This document shows, one piece after another, positions 55,274 through 64,000 of a DNA stretch of 64,000 bases (the stretch's first letter is position 1; every line of letters begins with the position of its first letter). Under the pieces are notes generated by a model, which was not told the origin of the DNA, did no database searches, and saw nothing but the letters and a program-made list of their open reading frames with translations. Made by a program: the position numbers and the translations under genes. This DNA comes from Triatoma infestans (Eukaryota > Arthropoda > Insecta > Hemiptera > Reduviidae): contig JAAEAF010002740.1 in NCBI GenBank assembly GCA_011037195.1, positions 24,105-88,104 on the forward strand, given 5' to 3'.

Positions 55274-57159
55274 TAGGGGAATTCTTCTACTACCAAAAAG
55301 AAAGTGAAAGGAAAGGATGACAATAAGGAATATCATAAAACTCATTTAATTCTCTCGCGTTCATCAAGTCACAATTGAAAATACTCTTTCTTTAATGAAA
55401 ACCACTACCATTTCCTCTCTTGAGTCAGCATGTTCCTTCCTTTTTTTTTCCCCTTATGTAAATTTATTCTTTGTTTTAATGATTTAGTGACATCAGTTAA
55501 TGAGATTACTAGGAGGAAATAGTTTCTTTAGGAGGAGGAGAAGTCTTTTCATAAATCGATGGTTCTAATAATCATTTCAACATGTAAATTAAGTCATTTT
55601 CTCTGTTGATGTATAATGATGATAAAGTATACTTTTTTAACAGATTATTGATTCTAATTAAATTCCCATTTAGCGGTAGGGTTCATGGTGTAGGGTAATA
55701 GTAATAGGACGAAGAATGGACAATAGAGGGCGAGCTCCATATTGCTCACAGCATTGAAACCGCGGTGGTTTTGTGCTGTGGTTATAATAGTGGATAGACT
55801 GGAGTAGACCTTTGAGGCCGGGGAGCGGGGGCGGGGGCGGCTTGGATTGTGTGTATTGTTGTGAACCTGCTGTTGGTCGTATTCTCGGCCTCCCCCGAGC
55901 TCAACTAACCTGTCCCAGCTTCCCTTTCTTTTTCCATTGAAACAGCCTACCACAAAGCCTTACCAGGCGAAACCATTTTACATTATTCATACGCTTGGTT
56001 ATTGTTATATTTCTTTTAGTAATCCATACCTTTATAGGATCATCTAAAGAAAGGAAATACAGATAGCGCACAGTATTCCTGACTACTCGGTAAATATGCA
56101 TTGTTGTACACAGATTTTCATTGAACAAAAGTGAATATTATATTTAACTGCTGATCATAACTTTATAATTTTAAGCAGTGGCTTGATAAATTATTATACA
56201 TAAGCTTGTTTATGTTTATTCTCGCTGGAATTATTCAATAGTGCTTTACATTAACAGACTGCATGCATAGGCTAAATTTTCAATGGATGGTCACTAATAG
56301 TTTTCACTTCGTGTATAATGCTCGGGTTCCAGCCTAACTTCGCTTCGCATAATATTTAAATGCTTATTGTTTGAACGACAGAGAGCGTAGTTTAGTTTGC
56401 GCAGTGATTTTGATAGGAGGTAATTGGCTAGTCTCCACGAGCCAGCTTGTGTCTTCTCCCTACCGCCAGTATTCTCCACAATTTATTAGATTTAAATCAA
56501 CACATTATATTTGAATTTGTTATGAAAAGTGACAGCCAGGGTTACCGACAATGGCATCATTTTAAAAATTATAACCAACAGTTTAAGTGCAATATATAAA
56601 AGTTTTATTGTTTGGTAAAAAACAGGAAATAAAATAAAATAATAAACGAAATTAAAAGGTGAGTTCTGTTAAATAAAATTAAATGAAATAAAGTAAAATT
56701 TAAAAGAAAATAATAGAAAATATTAAGTGACAGAAAATATTAAGTGGACTGTATAGAAATATTAAAGAGTGAGCCAATGGGCTCATATAACATGAACAAA
56801 ATGAATATTTAATAAATGCATAATGAGTAGCAAAAATATTTATTGTATTCAACAAGCCAAAAGGAGTGGCGCTTATCTTAAACGCAGACACCTTTAAAGT
56901 TAGTGTGGTCCGATGAAGTCTTTCAGCCCATATGGGGAATTCAAGGAAATAGGAGACAGGAAAGGAAACAAAAAGAACCATATGCCTGCAATTCCAGCGT
57001 CGTTGTCCACACAGTACGGCTGATGAAAATAGATGAAGTATTTAAACGGGCTCCAGGAAAGCTGTAAGGCCGGAGAAGCAACCGGAAGTAGACCACGTGC
57101 TTGCACAATCAACCTTAACAGGCTGGGAGAATCCGGAGACACTCACTCGACAAGAAATC
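55274..57159. other. Unrecognised, with GC-box-like cluster
   Basis: ggggagcgggggcgggggcg at about 55821-55840 stands in a GC-richer patch (55730-55960). It could be a promoter-like or CpG segment of an unseen gene, but no start codon, splice signal or protein was found. The remainder is AT-rich up to about 56860. ORFs at 55654-55953 and 56700-57142 show no family. Confidence 0.35.
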
Positions 57160-57430
57160 AACTTATCAATACTGACCCCGAGGAAAACCAGAAGTGATAA
57201 CACCTGGGTTTTCACAAAAAGAGAAAGCGGAAGTCTAAATTGAGTAGATAAATGCAAATTACGTTTTACACACATACACCTTTCTTGTCTGAGTATTAAC
57301 TTGTGACTTATTAACACTAACCCCGAGGAAAACCAGATGTGGCAATTCATGGGTTTTCACGGAAGGAAAGCGGAAAGTCGAAATTGAGTAGACAGTTTAC
57401 ACGGAGACCTTACTTGTGTGAGTTTTAAGG
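57160..57430. repeat. Imperfect tandem repeat, period 145
   Basis: accccgaggaaaaccaga at 57175 and 57320, followed in both copies by gggttttcac, aaagcgga, aattgagtaga and acacc-type ends. Two copies, diverged, non-coding. Confidence 0.8.
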
Positions 57431-57479
57431 AGTGACTAACCTAGAGGGGGCGACAAAGGGACTACCCGTCTCTACAATT

Positions 57480-58089
57480 AGGACACAGCCTAAATAGTCA
57501 TAGTTATAATATTTTAACGGCGGCAAATTCAAATATAGATAAATACCGAACATTTATATATCAGAAACTAGTCTATTTTATTGTCATATTTTTTTAATTC
57601 TTTGATTTTATATTCAAAGTAAATGTATTTCATTAGTTTTATTATTTTAGTAAGTTTAAAAAATATCGGAAATGTGTCTGAAGCAGTTTATTTCCAGAAC
57701 ATGTATGGTTTATCTCCCTATAATATTACCTTATGTTAATAAGTTTTGTTTTTTTGACACAACCTATAAAATTAGTCAAAATTTTACTTAACCTGGAATT
57801 AAGGTTTGCTTTAGGAGATGAACATAAAGCAAATGATTGCTAAAAATGTAAACTGTGTGACACGAATTACCACAAGTAAAATTTCTACAATACAATTTTA
57901 TAATTGCAACAAAATAGATTTAATTTTGTGATATTTAAATTTTTTAATTAGTTTTAATATTTTGTAAATTATTTCACGGTACTTTCCGTAAACATTATCT
58001 GTTGTTGTCTTGAATAATATGTATTTGACAACGATTATACAAGTTTGTAAAGATTTGTTACTTGTAGATTCGCTTGTAATTTTTAAAAG
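57480..58089. other. AT-rich stretch, nothing recognised
   Basis: No coding sequence or repeat was recognised. Confidence 0.5.
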
Positions 58090-58335
58090 ATGCTCCTCGC
58101 AAGGGGTATCGTTGGCATGCAGTTACTTTTAAATATAATTTTCCCAGCCATAGTAACCTATATAATCTAAGACATTATTTCTGAACGAAGAGAGGAGCGA
58201 CTCCACGAGTTATCACAGCTCAGTACTCCATGCACTTTCTGTACAGTACACAATACACTTAAACTACATATATTTTACAGACAAGGACAAACACCGTACA
58301 CAAACTAGGGTCTCCGTTCCTAGTTAATTGGCGAG
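58090..58335 (+). repeat. Rep-X copy 1, joined to SINE-1
   Basis: A 246-bp segment (from ggggtatcgttggcatgcag to agttaattggcgagag) whose reverse complement recurs at 60295-60377 plus 61684-61800, there split by a mariner. In both places Rep-X abuts a type b SINE-1 in the same relative orientation. This copy additionally contains a 57-bp inverted repeat arm (58131-58187) that the other copy lacks. Confidence 0.8.
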
Positions 58336-58657
58336 AGAAGGAAGGGAAAATCTCAGTGGTAGCGCGCTGGACTAGCAACGCGGAGGTCCCGGGTTCGAAT
58401 TCAGCATGCTGCCCTTAGATTTTCTCTTCCTAGAGCCTGTACAACTCACTGTCCGGTGATGGGCAGTGTTGCCTGCAGCTAGAAAGCACTGTTGGAGGCC
58501 GGCTGTGCATTGGAGAAGGCTCCGGGGGGCAGTATAGATCTTTCAGGTCGCATTGCAATAATCCCCTACAACAATCTACAGTCTACAATCTTTAAGGGAG
58601 CGTTCAGAAATAATGTCTTAGATTATATAGGTTACTATGGCTGGGAAAATTATATTT
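58131..58657. repeat. 57-bp inverted repeat around SINE-1
   Basis: Arms 58131-58187 and 58601-58657 are exact complements (aaatataattttcccagcc ... ttctgaacg). Between them lie part of Rep-X and a SINE-1. Confidence 0.9.
58339..58577 (+). mobile_element. SINE-1, tail type b
   Basis: gaagggaaaatctcagtgg (A box), ctagcaacgcggaggtccc, gggttcgaattc (B box), cactgtccggtgatgggcag body, then the type b tail (agatctttcaggtcgcattg, ataatcccctacaac). It abuts Rep-X on its 5' side. Confidence 0.85.
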
Positions 58658-58659
58658 TA

Positions 58660-59845
58660 AAAAAAATCAACGTTTCATGGAGTCACTGGAATAAAATTCT
58701 GTGAAATAGACAAATAAAATCCTATTTATCTATTTCTTCAGTACATAGTTGTACCATTCTCTTTGGCAAATTCTAGAAGGACTTGGTCTCTTTTTAGATT
58801 GACAGATTTTTTTTGACGCAAATAAATTATTAGCTTAGTGGATTAAGATAATCCTGTTAGAAATGTGCAAGTAAAGTTACATTCACAGTTTAGGTCTGTA
58901 TTGTGAAATTGTATTAGATTTTATTTCACTGTAACCAGTGAGAACTTTACACCATAAAGCTCGTAAGTCAAATTTTGAGTTTAAACAAGTGGTTAGAATG
59001 TTACAATCGTTTGAATACATTTTTCCATTAATTTTTGTTAAATAAGCCTAGTTTCGGTGGTTAGTATTTTGAATGAACAGTACTTTACAGCCTTTTTCCT
59101 ACCATTCGTAATTTACATATTCATAGACAATTCTTTTTATATTAAACAGGGTTCACTAAACAGAAGACACTTAAATATTATTGTTTTTTTTTCCCCGAAA
59201 TATTTATCAGATATCCTTAATGCTGTCGTTTATTTTCAATATACATATTCTAGCATTTAACCTATTTTAAATACTGTAACTTTCCATCCAGCTGTATCTG
59301 GATTTAGTGGAAACCTTTTTCTGGATTAATTCCATCCCGTTTTGTGCTCTTTAATTACTAGTAGCAAATTGCGTGCTAAAAATTAATTGACTACACAAGC
59401 CTGGTGCTGAACAAAGCTTCCTCTTAATACTAAATATATTCCCGCTTTGCCCCCGTCCTCCACAACTGCTACCTAGATTATGTTGGAGAAATAACTGGCC
59501 ATTACGTTCAAAAATTGATCACATCAATATATAGCACTTGCTCTATTCTGTTTAACAACAAAGTGCCCCCTTCCCTGGTTATAAAGCAATAAAAGTATCT
59601 CGATAAATATTTAAATATTAAATTTTATTAATAGTTAACTTTAATTGAATATTAAATTTTATACAAAATGTTTAAATTTTTTAGGCAAAACATAACATTT
59701 TCTCTTAGATATTTATACAAATTTTACTTTAATGAGAACCATTTCTGTACAAAGGATTAATGCCATCATTCCTTGCTCTATTAATCAGTATGAATGCTAG
59801 GAATTATTTCAGATAACAAAATTAATTATTAAAAACTAATACAAT
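58660..59845. other. AT-rich stretch, nothing recognised
   Basis: The ORF at 59057-59260 shows no family. Confidence 0.5.
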
Positions 59846-59849
59846 TTCT

Positions 59850-60038
59850 CTTACTTCTGGTAAGCAAAAGTATGATGATAGTACCAAATTTTCGATATCA
59901 AGTTTTCACCAGAAAACATATTTAAAGTCCCCTGAGTTTGAAAAAGTGGAAAAAAGTGTGTGTGTCTATTTATAAGCGAACAGTTGTTACAAGACCAAAC
60001 ATAGCGGAAAGTTCAAACTTGGCTTACCAAGTTTTTTA
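59850..60038 (+). repeat. Rep-A head, left of nested insertion
   Basis: ttctcttacttctggtaag, aattttcgatatcaagtttt, a short gt run, agcggaaagttcaaacttgg. It continues at 62040 with the next Rep-A block (attggataagttacctatctg), so 60039-62039 is an insertion. Confidence 0.8.
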
Positions 60039-60294
60039 GATTGTTGTAGGGGATTATTGCACTACGAACTGAAAGACCTATTGTGCCTCCCGGAGCCTTC
60101 TCCAATGCACAACCGGCCTGATATATTTTGCCTGTAGCATTCTCTAGCTACAGGCAACACTGCCCATCACCGGACAGTGAGTTGTAGAGGTTCCTAGGAA
60201 GAAAAAAATCTAAGAGCAGCATGCCGCTGGATTCGAACCCGGGATCTCCGCGTTGATAGTCCAGCGTGCTACCACTGAGCTAATCCCTTCCTTC
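60039..60294 (-). mobile_element. SINE-1, tail type b, minus strand
   Basis: Minus-strand copy with tail agattgttgtaggggattat at the left, body, B box complement ggattcgaacccggg (60228-60242) and A box complement accactgagctaatccc (60271-60287). Rep-X follows directly. Confidence 0.85.
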
Positions 60295-60377
60295 TCCTTT
60301 GGCTTTCGCCAATTAATTAGGGACGGAGACGCTAGTTGTTTACTGCGCATGTAGTTGTCTGTAAAGAGTGGAATGTA
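60295..60377 (-). repeat. Rep-X copy 2, left part
   Basis: The reverse complement of 58265-58335 (ccaattaattagggacgg, gttgtctgtaaa). It is interrupted at TA 60376 by the mariner and continues at 61684. Confidence 0.8.
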
Positions 60378-61683
60378 CGAGATGTGTAAATTAAGTAATG
60401 AGACTGATTTTCTAGTGTTCGATCTGGCAACACTGGAGACGCGGCGCATGCGTGGTAGGGCAAGTAAACATCTGATACACGTCCAGTGCAAATTTAAAAA
60501 TGCTAGAGTTGTTGCACTGTCCGTAGTGACTTTTTTTGTGAGCAAGGTTTTTTCAGTGCTTTTTAAAAATGAGTGACATCAATTACGAGCAACGTTGTGC
60601 TATCAGGTTTTGCTTCAGACTTGGGCACAGTGCAACGGAAACGTTTGAAAAATTGTGCCAGGCCTATGGAGACAATGTTTTGTCGAGAGCACAGGTTTTT
60701 AGGTGGTTTAAGTCGTTTGCAGAAGGAAGGGAATCAATTGAAGACGAGTCTCGCAGCGGAAGGCCTTCATCTTCAAGAACAGACGAAAATGTTGGCAGAA
60801 TCCGCGATCTCGTGCGTTCAGATCGTCGTTTGACAGTCCGAATGATCGGCGAAGAGTTGAATTTGACTCACACAACCGTTCATCAAATTTTCACTAATGA
60901 ATTGGGGATGAGAAAAATTTGTGCAAAAATGGTTCCGAAAAATCTTTCACAAGAGCAAAAAGACATCAGAAAGGAAAGGAGCCTTGACTTTTTGGGAGCA
61001 ATTGAAAACGATCCCAATTTTTTGGAACGTGTTATTACAGGAGACGACTCTTGGGTGTTTGAGTATGATCCAGAAACTAAGCGTCAGAGCATGCAGTGGC
61101 ACACTTCAACCTCTCCAGGGCCAAAAAAAGCAAGAATGAGCAAGTCAAAAATCAAATGCATGCTGATTTTCTTTTTTGATAGCCAAGGAATCGTTCACAA
61201 AGAATTTGTGCCTCAATGCCAAATGGTAAACCAACATTTTTACCGAGAAGTTCTTGAGAGACTTCGAAAAAGAGTCATGCGTGTGAGACCAAACATCAAA
61301 AACAAGTGGGTGTTGCATCAGACAATGCTCCGTGTCACACCGCGATTTCTATTAATGAGTATTTGGCCAGTAATAACATTCCTGTGGCTCCTCAGCCTCC
61401 TTATTCACCCGACTTGAGTCCATGTGACTTTTTTTTGTTCCCCAAATTGAAAAATCACCTCAAGGGACGTCATTTTGGAACATTGGAGAATATGCAAACA
61501 GCCGTAACCGACCAACTGAAGTCTATTCCAGTATCCGAGTTCCAGCACTGCTATGACGAATGGAAGAATCGTCTTCAGCGTTGTGTGGCTTCCCAAGGTA
61601 GTTACTTTGAAGGGGACAATGTAATTTTATTTGAATAAAAAAAAGATAAAAAATCAGTCTCATTACTTAATTTACATACCTCG
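60378..61683 (+). mobile_element. Nearly intact mariner
   Basis: 1306 bp with 34-bp terminal inverted repeats (60378-60411, 61650-61683; two mismatches) starting CGAG(A/G)T, flanked by TA (60376-60377, 61684-61685). It carries a single transposase gene spoiled by one base deletion. The empty-site sequence is available at 58.2 kb (Rep-X copy 1). It is a different subfamily from the mariners at 3.8 and 33.7 kb by its ends and protein. Confidence 0.95.
60569..61638 (+). pseudogene. Mariner transposase, single frameshift
   Basis: The ATG at 60569 starts the usual mariner N-terminus (MSDINYEQRCAIRFCFRLGH). The paired-like helix-turn-helix DNA-binding region follows (residues 1-110: ARPM-like AQVFRWFKSFAEG, SGRPSSSRTDENV, LNLTHTTVHQIF). 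The first catalytic Asp is in ITGDDSWVFEYDPETK (about 61034). After about 61320 the frame shifts by one base just before the second Asp (ASDNAPCHTA, 61315 onward). The third Asp is in PPYSPDLSPCDFFLFPKLK, 34 residues later (DD34D). The protein ends at TAA 61636, about 350 codons if the shift is ignored, which is normal length. All three catalytic Asp survive, so it is very recently inactivated, unless the shift is a sequencing error. Confidence 0.93.
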
Positions 61684-61832
61684 TACATAGTTTGAGTGTA
61701 TTGTGTACTGTTCTGACGAAGTGCATGAAGTACTTAGCTGTGGTAACCCGTGGCGTCGCTAATCCCCAAGTAACTGCATGCAACAGATACCTCTTGAGGG
61801 CAATTTTAAAACGCTTCAACATCTATAGTCAT
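61684..61832 (-). repeat. Rep-X copy 2, right part
   Basis: gtttgagtgtattgtgtact, gtgcatgaagtacttagc, taactgcatgcaacagatac: the reverse complement of 58090-58265, minus the 57-bp arm. Confidence 0.8.
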
Positions 61833-62032
61833 GGGCGACCGCCGCCTTCTCAGTGCTCTGACTGGCTCCACAACAGTGTTCTCTCGTTAAACAGACAGTA
61901 TCGCCCATCATCGCGCCAGTGAGCTGGTTACGTAACTAAGGAGAAAAAAATCTAAGGTTAACACTGGACTTTAACCTGGAACTTCCGCATGCGAGTCCAG
62001 CACGCTACCACTGAGCTAATAATCTTTTCCCA
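61833..62032 (-). mobile_element. SINE-1, minus strand, diverged
   Basis: gccgccttctcagtgctctg, the hairpin body, then the A box complement ctaccactgagctaat (about 62006). The B box is degraded. The tail is lost at the Rep-X side. Confidence 0.75.
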
Positions 62033-62039
62033 AGAAATA

Positions 62040-62720
62040 CCGATTGGATAAGTTACCTATCTGTCAAAATTTCTCAACTGGATGTACCAATTTACTGATT
62101 GGAGTTTTTCACTTTTTTTTTTTGGCGATTTTCTCAAAAAAGCTCTAACGTGTTTGTTTAAACTTTGTTTGTATACAATATTAAAAACATGTAAATAAAA
62201 TCTTCTAAACTTTGTATACCCACTGTACAAATAAAGAACTAAAACTTTTAGTCGAAACTTTCTTCCGTGAATATTCATTTAAGAAAGGTTTTGAGGATGC
62301 AGTTTTAAGGGATATGGTTTCCTCTAAAGGGCCATTTTAGTTAATTATAGGAATATACCACCATTCATCTTTAAAATAATAATTAAAATTAAACGGCCAA
62401 AATGCCAAGTTTGAGGTAAATCATATTTTTTTTAGTTTTCAGAGTTCAGTTTGTATTAAAGTTTCTGCAATTTTCTCCATAAAGACCCCATTCGTTTCGT
62501 TCATATAACTTATATGTGTAACTTTTTTGTGAGAAAATTGATTTTATAGGTGGTGCTAGGGGAGCTGGAAGGTCACAATTCCCTTAAAAACGTCGTTTTT
62601 ATTATGTTTAGATTCTCCCATTTATATAACATTGAAGACAGGCTAATATATAATGAAAAAGTTTGAGAAAAAATGTATTGCAGTAAGAACAAATTGTATG
62701 AGTATTTTACACACGATATT
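62040..62720 (+). repeat. Rep-A, right of nested insertion
   Basis: It resumes with attggataagttacctatc and gtcaaaatttctcaactgg, contains diverged modules (gcgattttctcaaaaaagc, cttttagtcgaaact, ggagctggaagg) and ends with the family's 3' end (gtattttacacacgatattt, to about 62720). Confidence 0.75.
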
Positions 62721-62724
62721 TTTG

Positions 62725-63604
62725 TTTTTATTAACTTTATAAATATATATTATATAAATACGTAAATATACATCTTGATTATTTATGAATGTGAATGTTT
62801 GAAATAATTTAATGTTAGCATATCCTCTAGGATAGAGGCGAAAAAAGGAAAGACATTGGATCAGAAATGTTTCGTAGTTTTTTATCACTCCTACGGGGGT
62901 GATGGTAGGACATCCACTAGTAGAAAACCACTAACATTTTATTGGTAGGATGAACCAGTTGAAATAACTGCATCAAAAAACTATCCAGGGAACAATTTTA
63001 TTTTTATTCATTCCTTATTTACAAACACACATATACATATATATATATTTGTTTTTTTATTGTAACATTTGTTTTATTTTTTTCACGTTGATATATGTAA
63101 GAATTTTAGTCCTTTAAGAAATATAATAAATTCAGTGAATTATTTTCAAGTCTCAAAGAAAGAAACAGAGTTTTCCAAGAAATGTTAAAGATACTATTCT
63201 TCCTTTAACAACTATCTCTTTTTTTGGGGATTTTTCAGTATTAGAAGTTCATATAAACTATGGAGACATAACTCATACACTGCCAACATTTTTGGAATTA
63301 CAGAGAGCAGTTTTCTGCTTCTAGTATATTTTTTTTTTATTTTTTTTTTTTTTTATTTCTCATAAAATATAATTTTTTAGCAAGAGTGAGTAGTACATTA
63401 TAAAACATATACATAATAAAATAACATCATACTTCAAAAAACAAAAAGAAAATTTTACAAAATGTCAAGTTTAACCAAATTCAAAAACAAAAGAAAAATA
63501 AACATTTACCCTTAAGAATAGAAAATAAAAACCAAAAAGTAATGAAATAAAATTAACAAGTTGTCACACTTTCAGCATGTATTAAAAATATAAATAAATA
63601 GAGA
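62725..63604. other. AT-rich stretch, nothing recognised
   Basis: It includes a long T-rich low-complexity tract at 63328-63360. No coding sequence was recognised. Confidence 0.5.
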
Positions 63605-64000
63605 TATGCCTCTAGGGAAGATTTAACACAACATTTCTTAATTTGAGGGCCTTAGAAATATAATAGAAAATTTTATTGATTTTTGAAACTGACTCTGGTA
63701 CCAACAAGTTACAAAATATTAAATTCACATCCAAGACGTCACTAACATATTCGGAAATATGGAGCTTACGGAGATTATCAAATAATTTACATTCTAAAAC
63801 AAAATGTTCTAAGCTATCCAAACTACCCGAATTACACAATGGGCAAATCGACTCTGGAGAAAACTTATAAGCTGTCCCATTATAAAAAAAGCCTATTAAC
63901 CTTCTTTCCCATTAACCGCAACTGACAAAATATTCTAAGTTTATTTATATGTATATTATACGTTAAATACTCTTCTCCCAATCCTAGGGTACATATATTT
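63605..64000 (-). pseudogene. LINE ORF2 C-terminal remnant
   Basis: The minus strand at 63839-63612 reads CNSGSLDSLEHFVLECKLFD followed by a hydrophobic tail and stop. The zinc-knuckle CPLC..H...C begins just upstream at about 63850. This pattern ('CPLCNxxxxDSxEHFLLxC') is the C-terminus of CR1/Jockey-like LINEs. Further upstream, residues of the preceding region (YNGTAYKFSPESI) appear in another frame up to the window edge. It differs from the RNase H-type LINEs elsewhere in the window. Confidence 0.7.

Noticed and set aside
56700..57350. Hydrophobic minus-strand ORFs as possible membrane protein exons
   Set aside because: Composition follows the AT-rich background, frames overlap each other, and no splice sites or family signature were seen.
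58339..58577. tRNA gene candidates (A and B boxes)
   Set aside because: All tRNA-like sequences in the window are SINE heads, joined to a conserved SINE body and lacking an intact cloverleaf acceptor stem.

Overview
The window looks like a piece of a large, AT-rich, repeat-saturated animal genome, most likely an insect. The supporting signs are mariner, PIF/Harbinger, Penelope-like and RTE/R1/Jockey-type elements, tRNA-derived SINEs with A and B boxes, and kilobases of A/T homopolymer-rich DNA without long ORFs. The order is a guess only (a hemipteran-like large genome would fit). I could not support any intact host gene, true tRNA, rRNA or CRISPR array. Nearly everything recognisable is a dead or non-autonomous transposable element.

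Layout. 1-8 kb: a modular repeat I call Rep-A, SINE-1 copies, a 341-bp LTR with a head-to-head LTR palindrome, a LINE 3' end (2.2-3.2 kb), an internally deleted mariner (3818-5892) split by a probable solo LTR and a SINE, an RTE 3' end (6.8-7.3 kb), another LTR, and an inverted repeat (7.9-8.2 kb). 9-22 kb: a LINE insertion with a 15-bp target duplication (8986-10070), an RTE reverse-transcriptase remnant (11.9-13.2 kb), an R1-like remnant (16-17.4 kb), a LINE with a 14-bp target duplication and internal duplication (18095-19135), and a PIF/Harbinger derivative (20703-21277). 22-44 kb: a near-complete Rep-A copy (23331-24325), SINE-2 copies, an RTE fragment with a 13-bp target duplication, a LINE with a 13-bp target duplication (31596-32346), a full-length dead mariner (33678-34976), an unidentified coding remnant cut by SINE-2 (35731-36399), a Penelope-like element with a GIY-YIG endonuclease remnant (about 40600-41835) and a Jockey-type RT remnant (43322-44040). 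45-64 kb: two related inverted repeats built on a hammerhead-like motif (45.7 and 47.3 kb), the best Rep-A copy (50690-51690), a cluster of near-identical direct duplications (52.8-55.3 kb), and a nest (59.85-62.7 kb) in which Rep-A is split by SINEs and another repeat, which in turn carries a nearly intact mariner (60378-61683).

How the parts work together: the autonomous elements (mariner, PIF, Penelope, LINEs) encode or once encoded their own mobility proteins. The SINEs, Rep-A and the inverted repeats carry no proteins and must have used enzymes from elsewhere. Target-site duplications at many insertions give a reliable relative chronology. The features most worth following up are the hammerhead-like inverted repeats, Rep-A, the unidentified coding remnant, and the SINE copy that carries a 49-bp patch from a locus 1.3 kb away.
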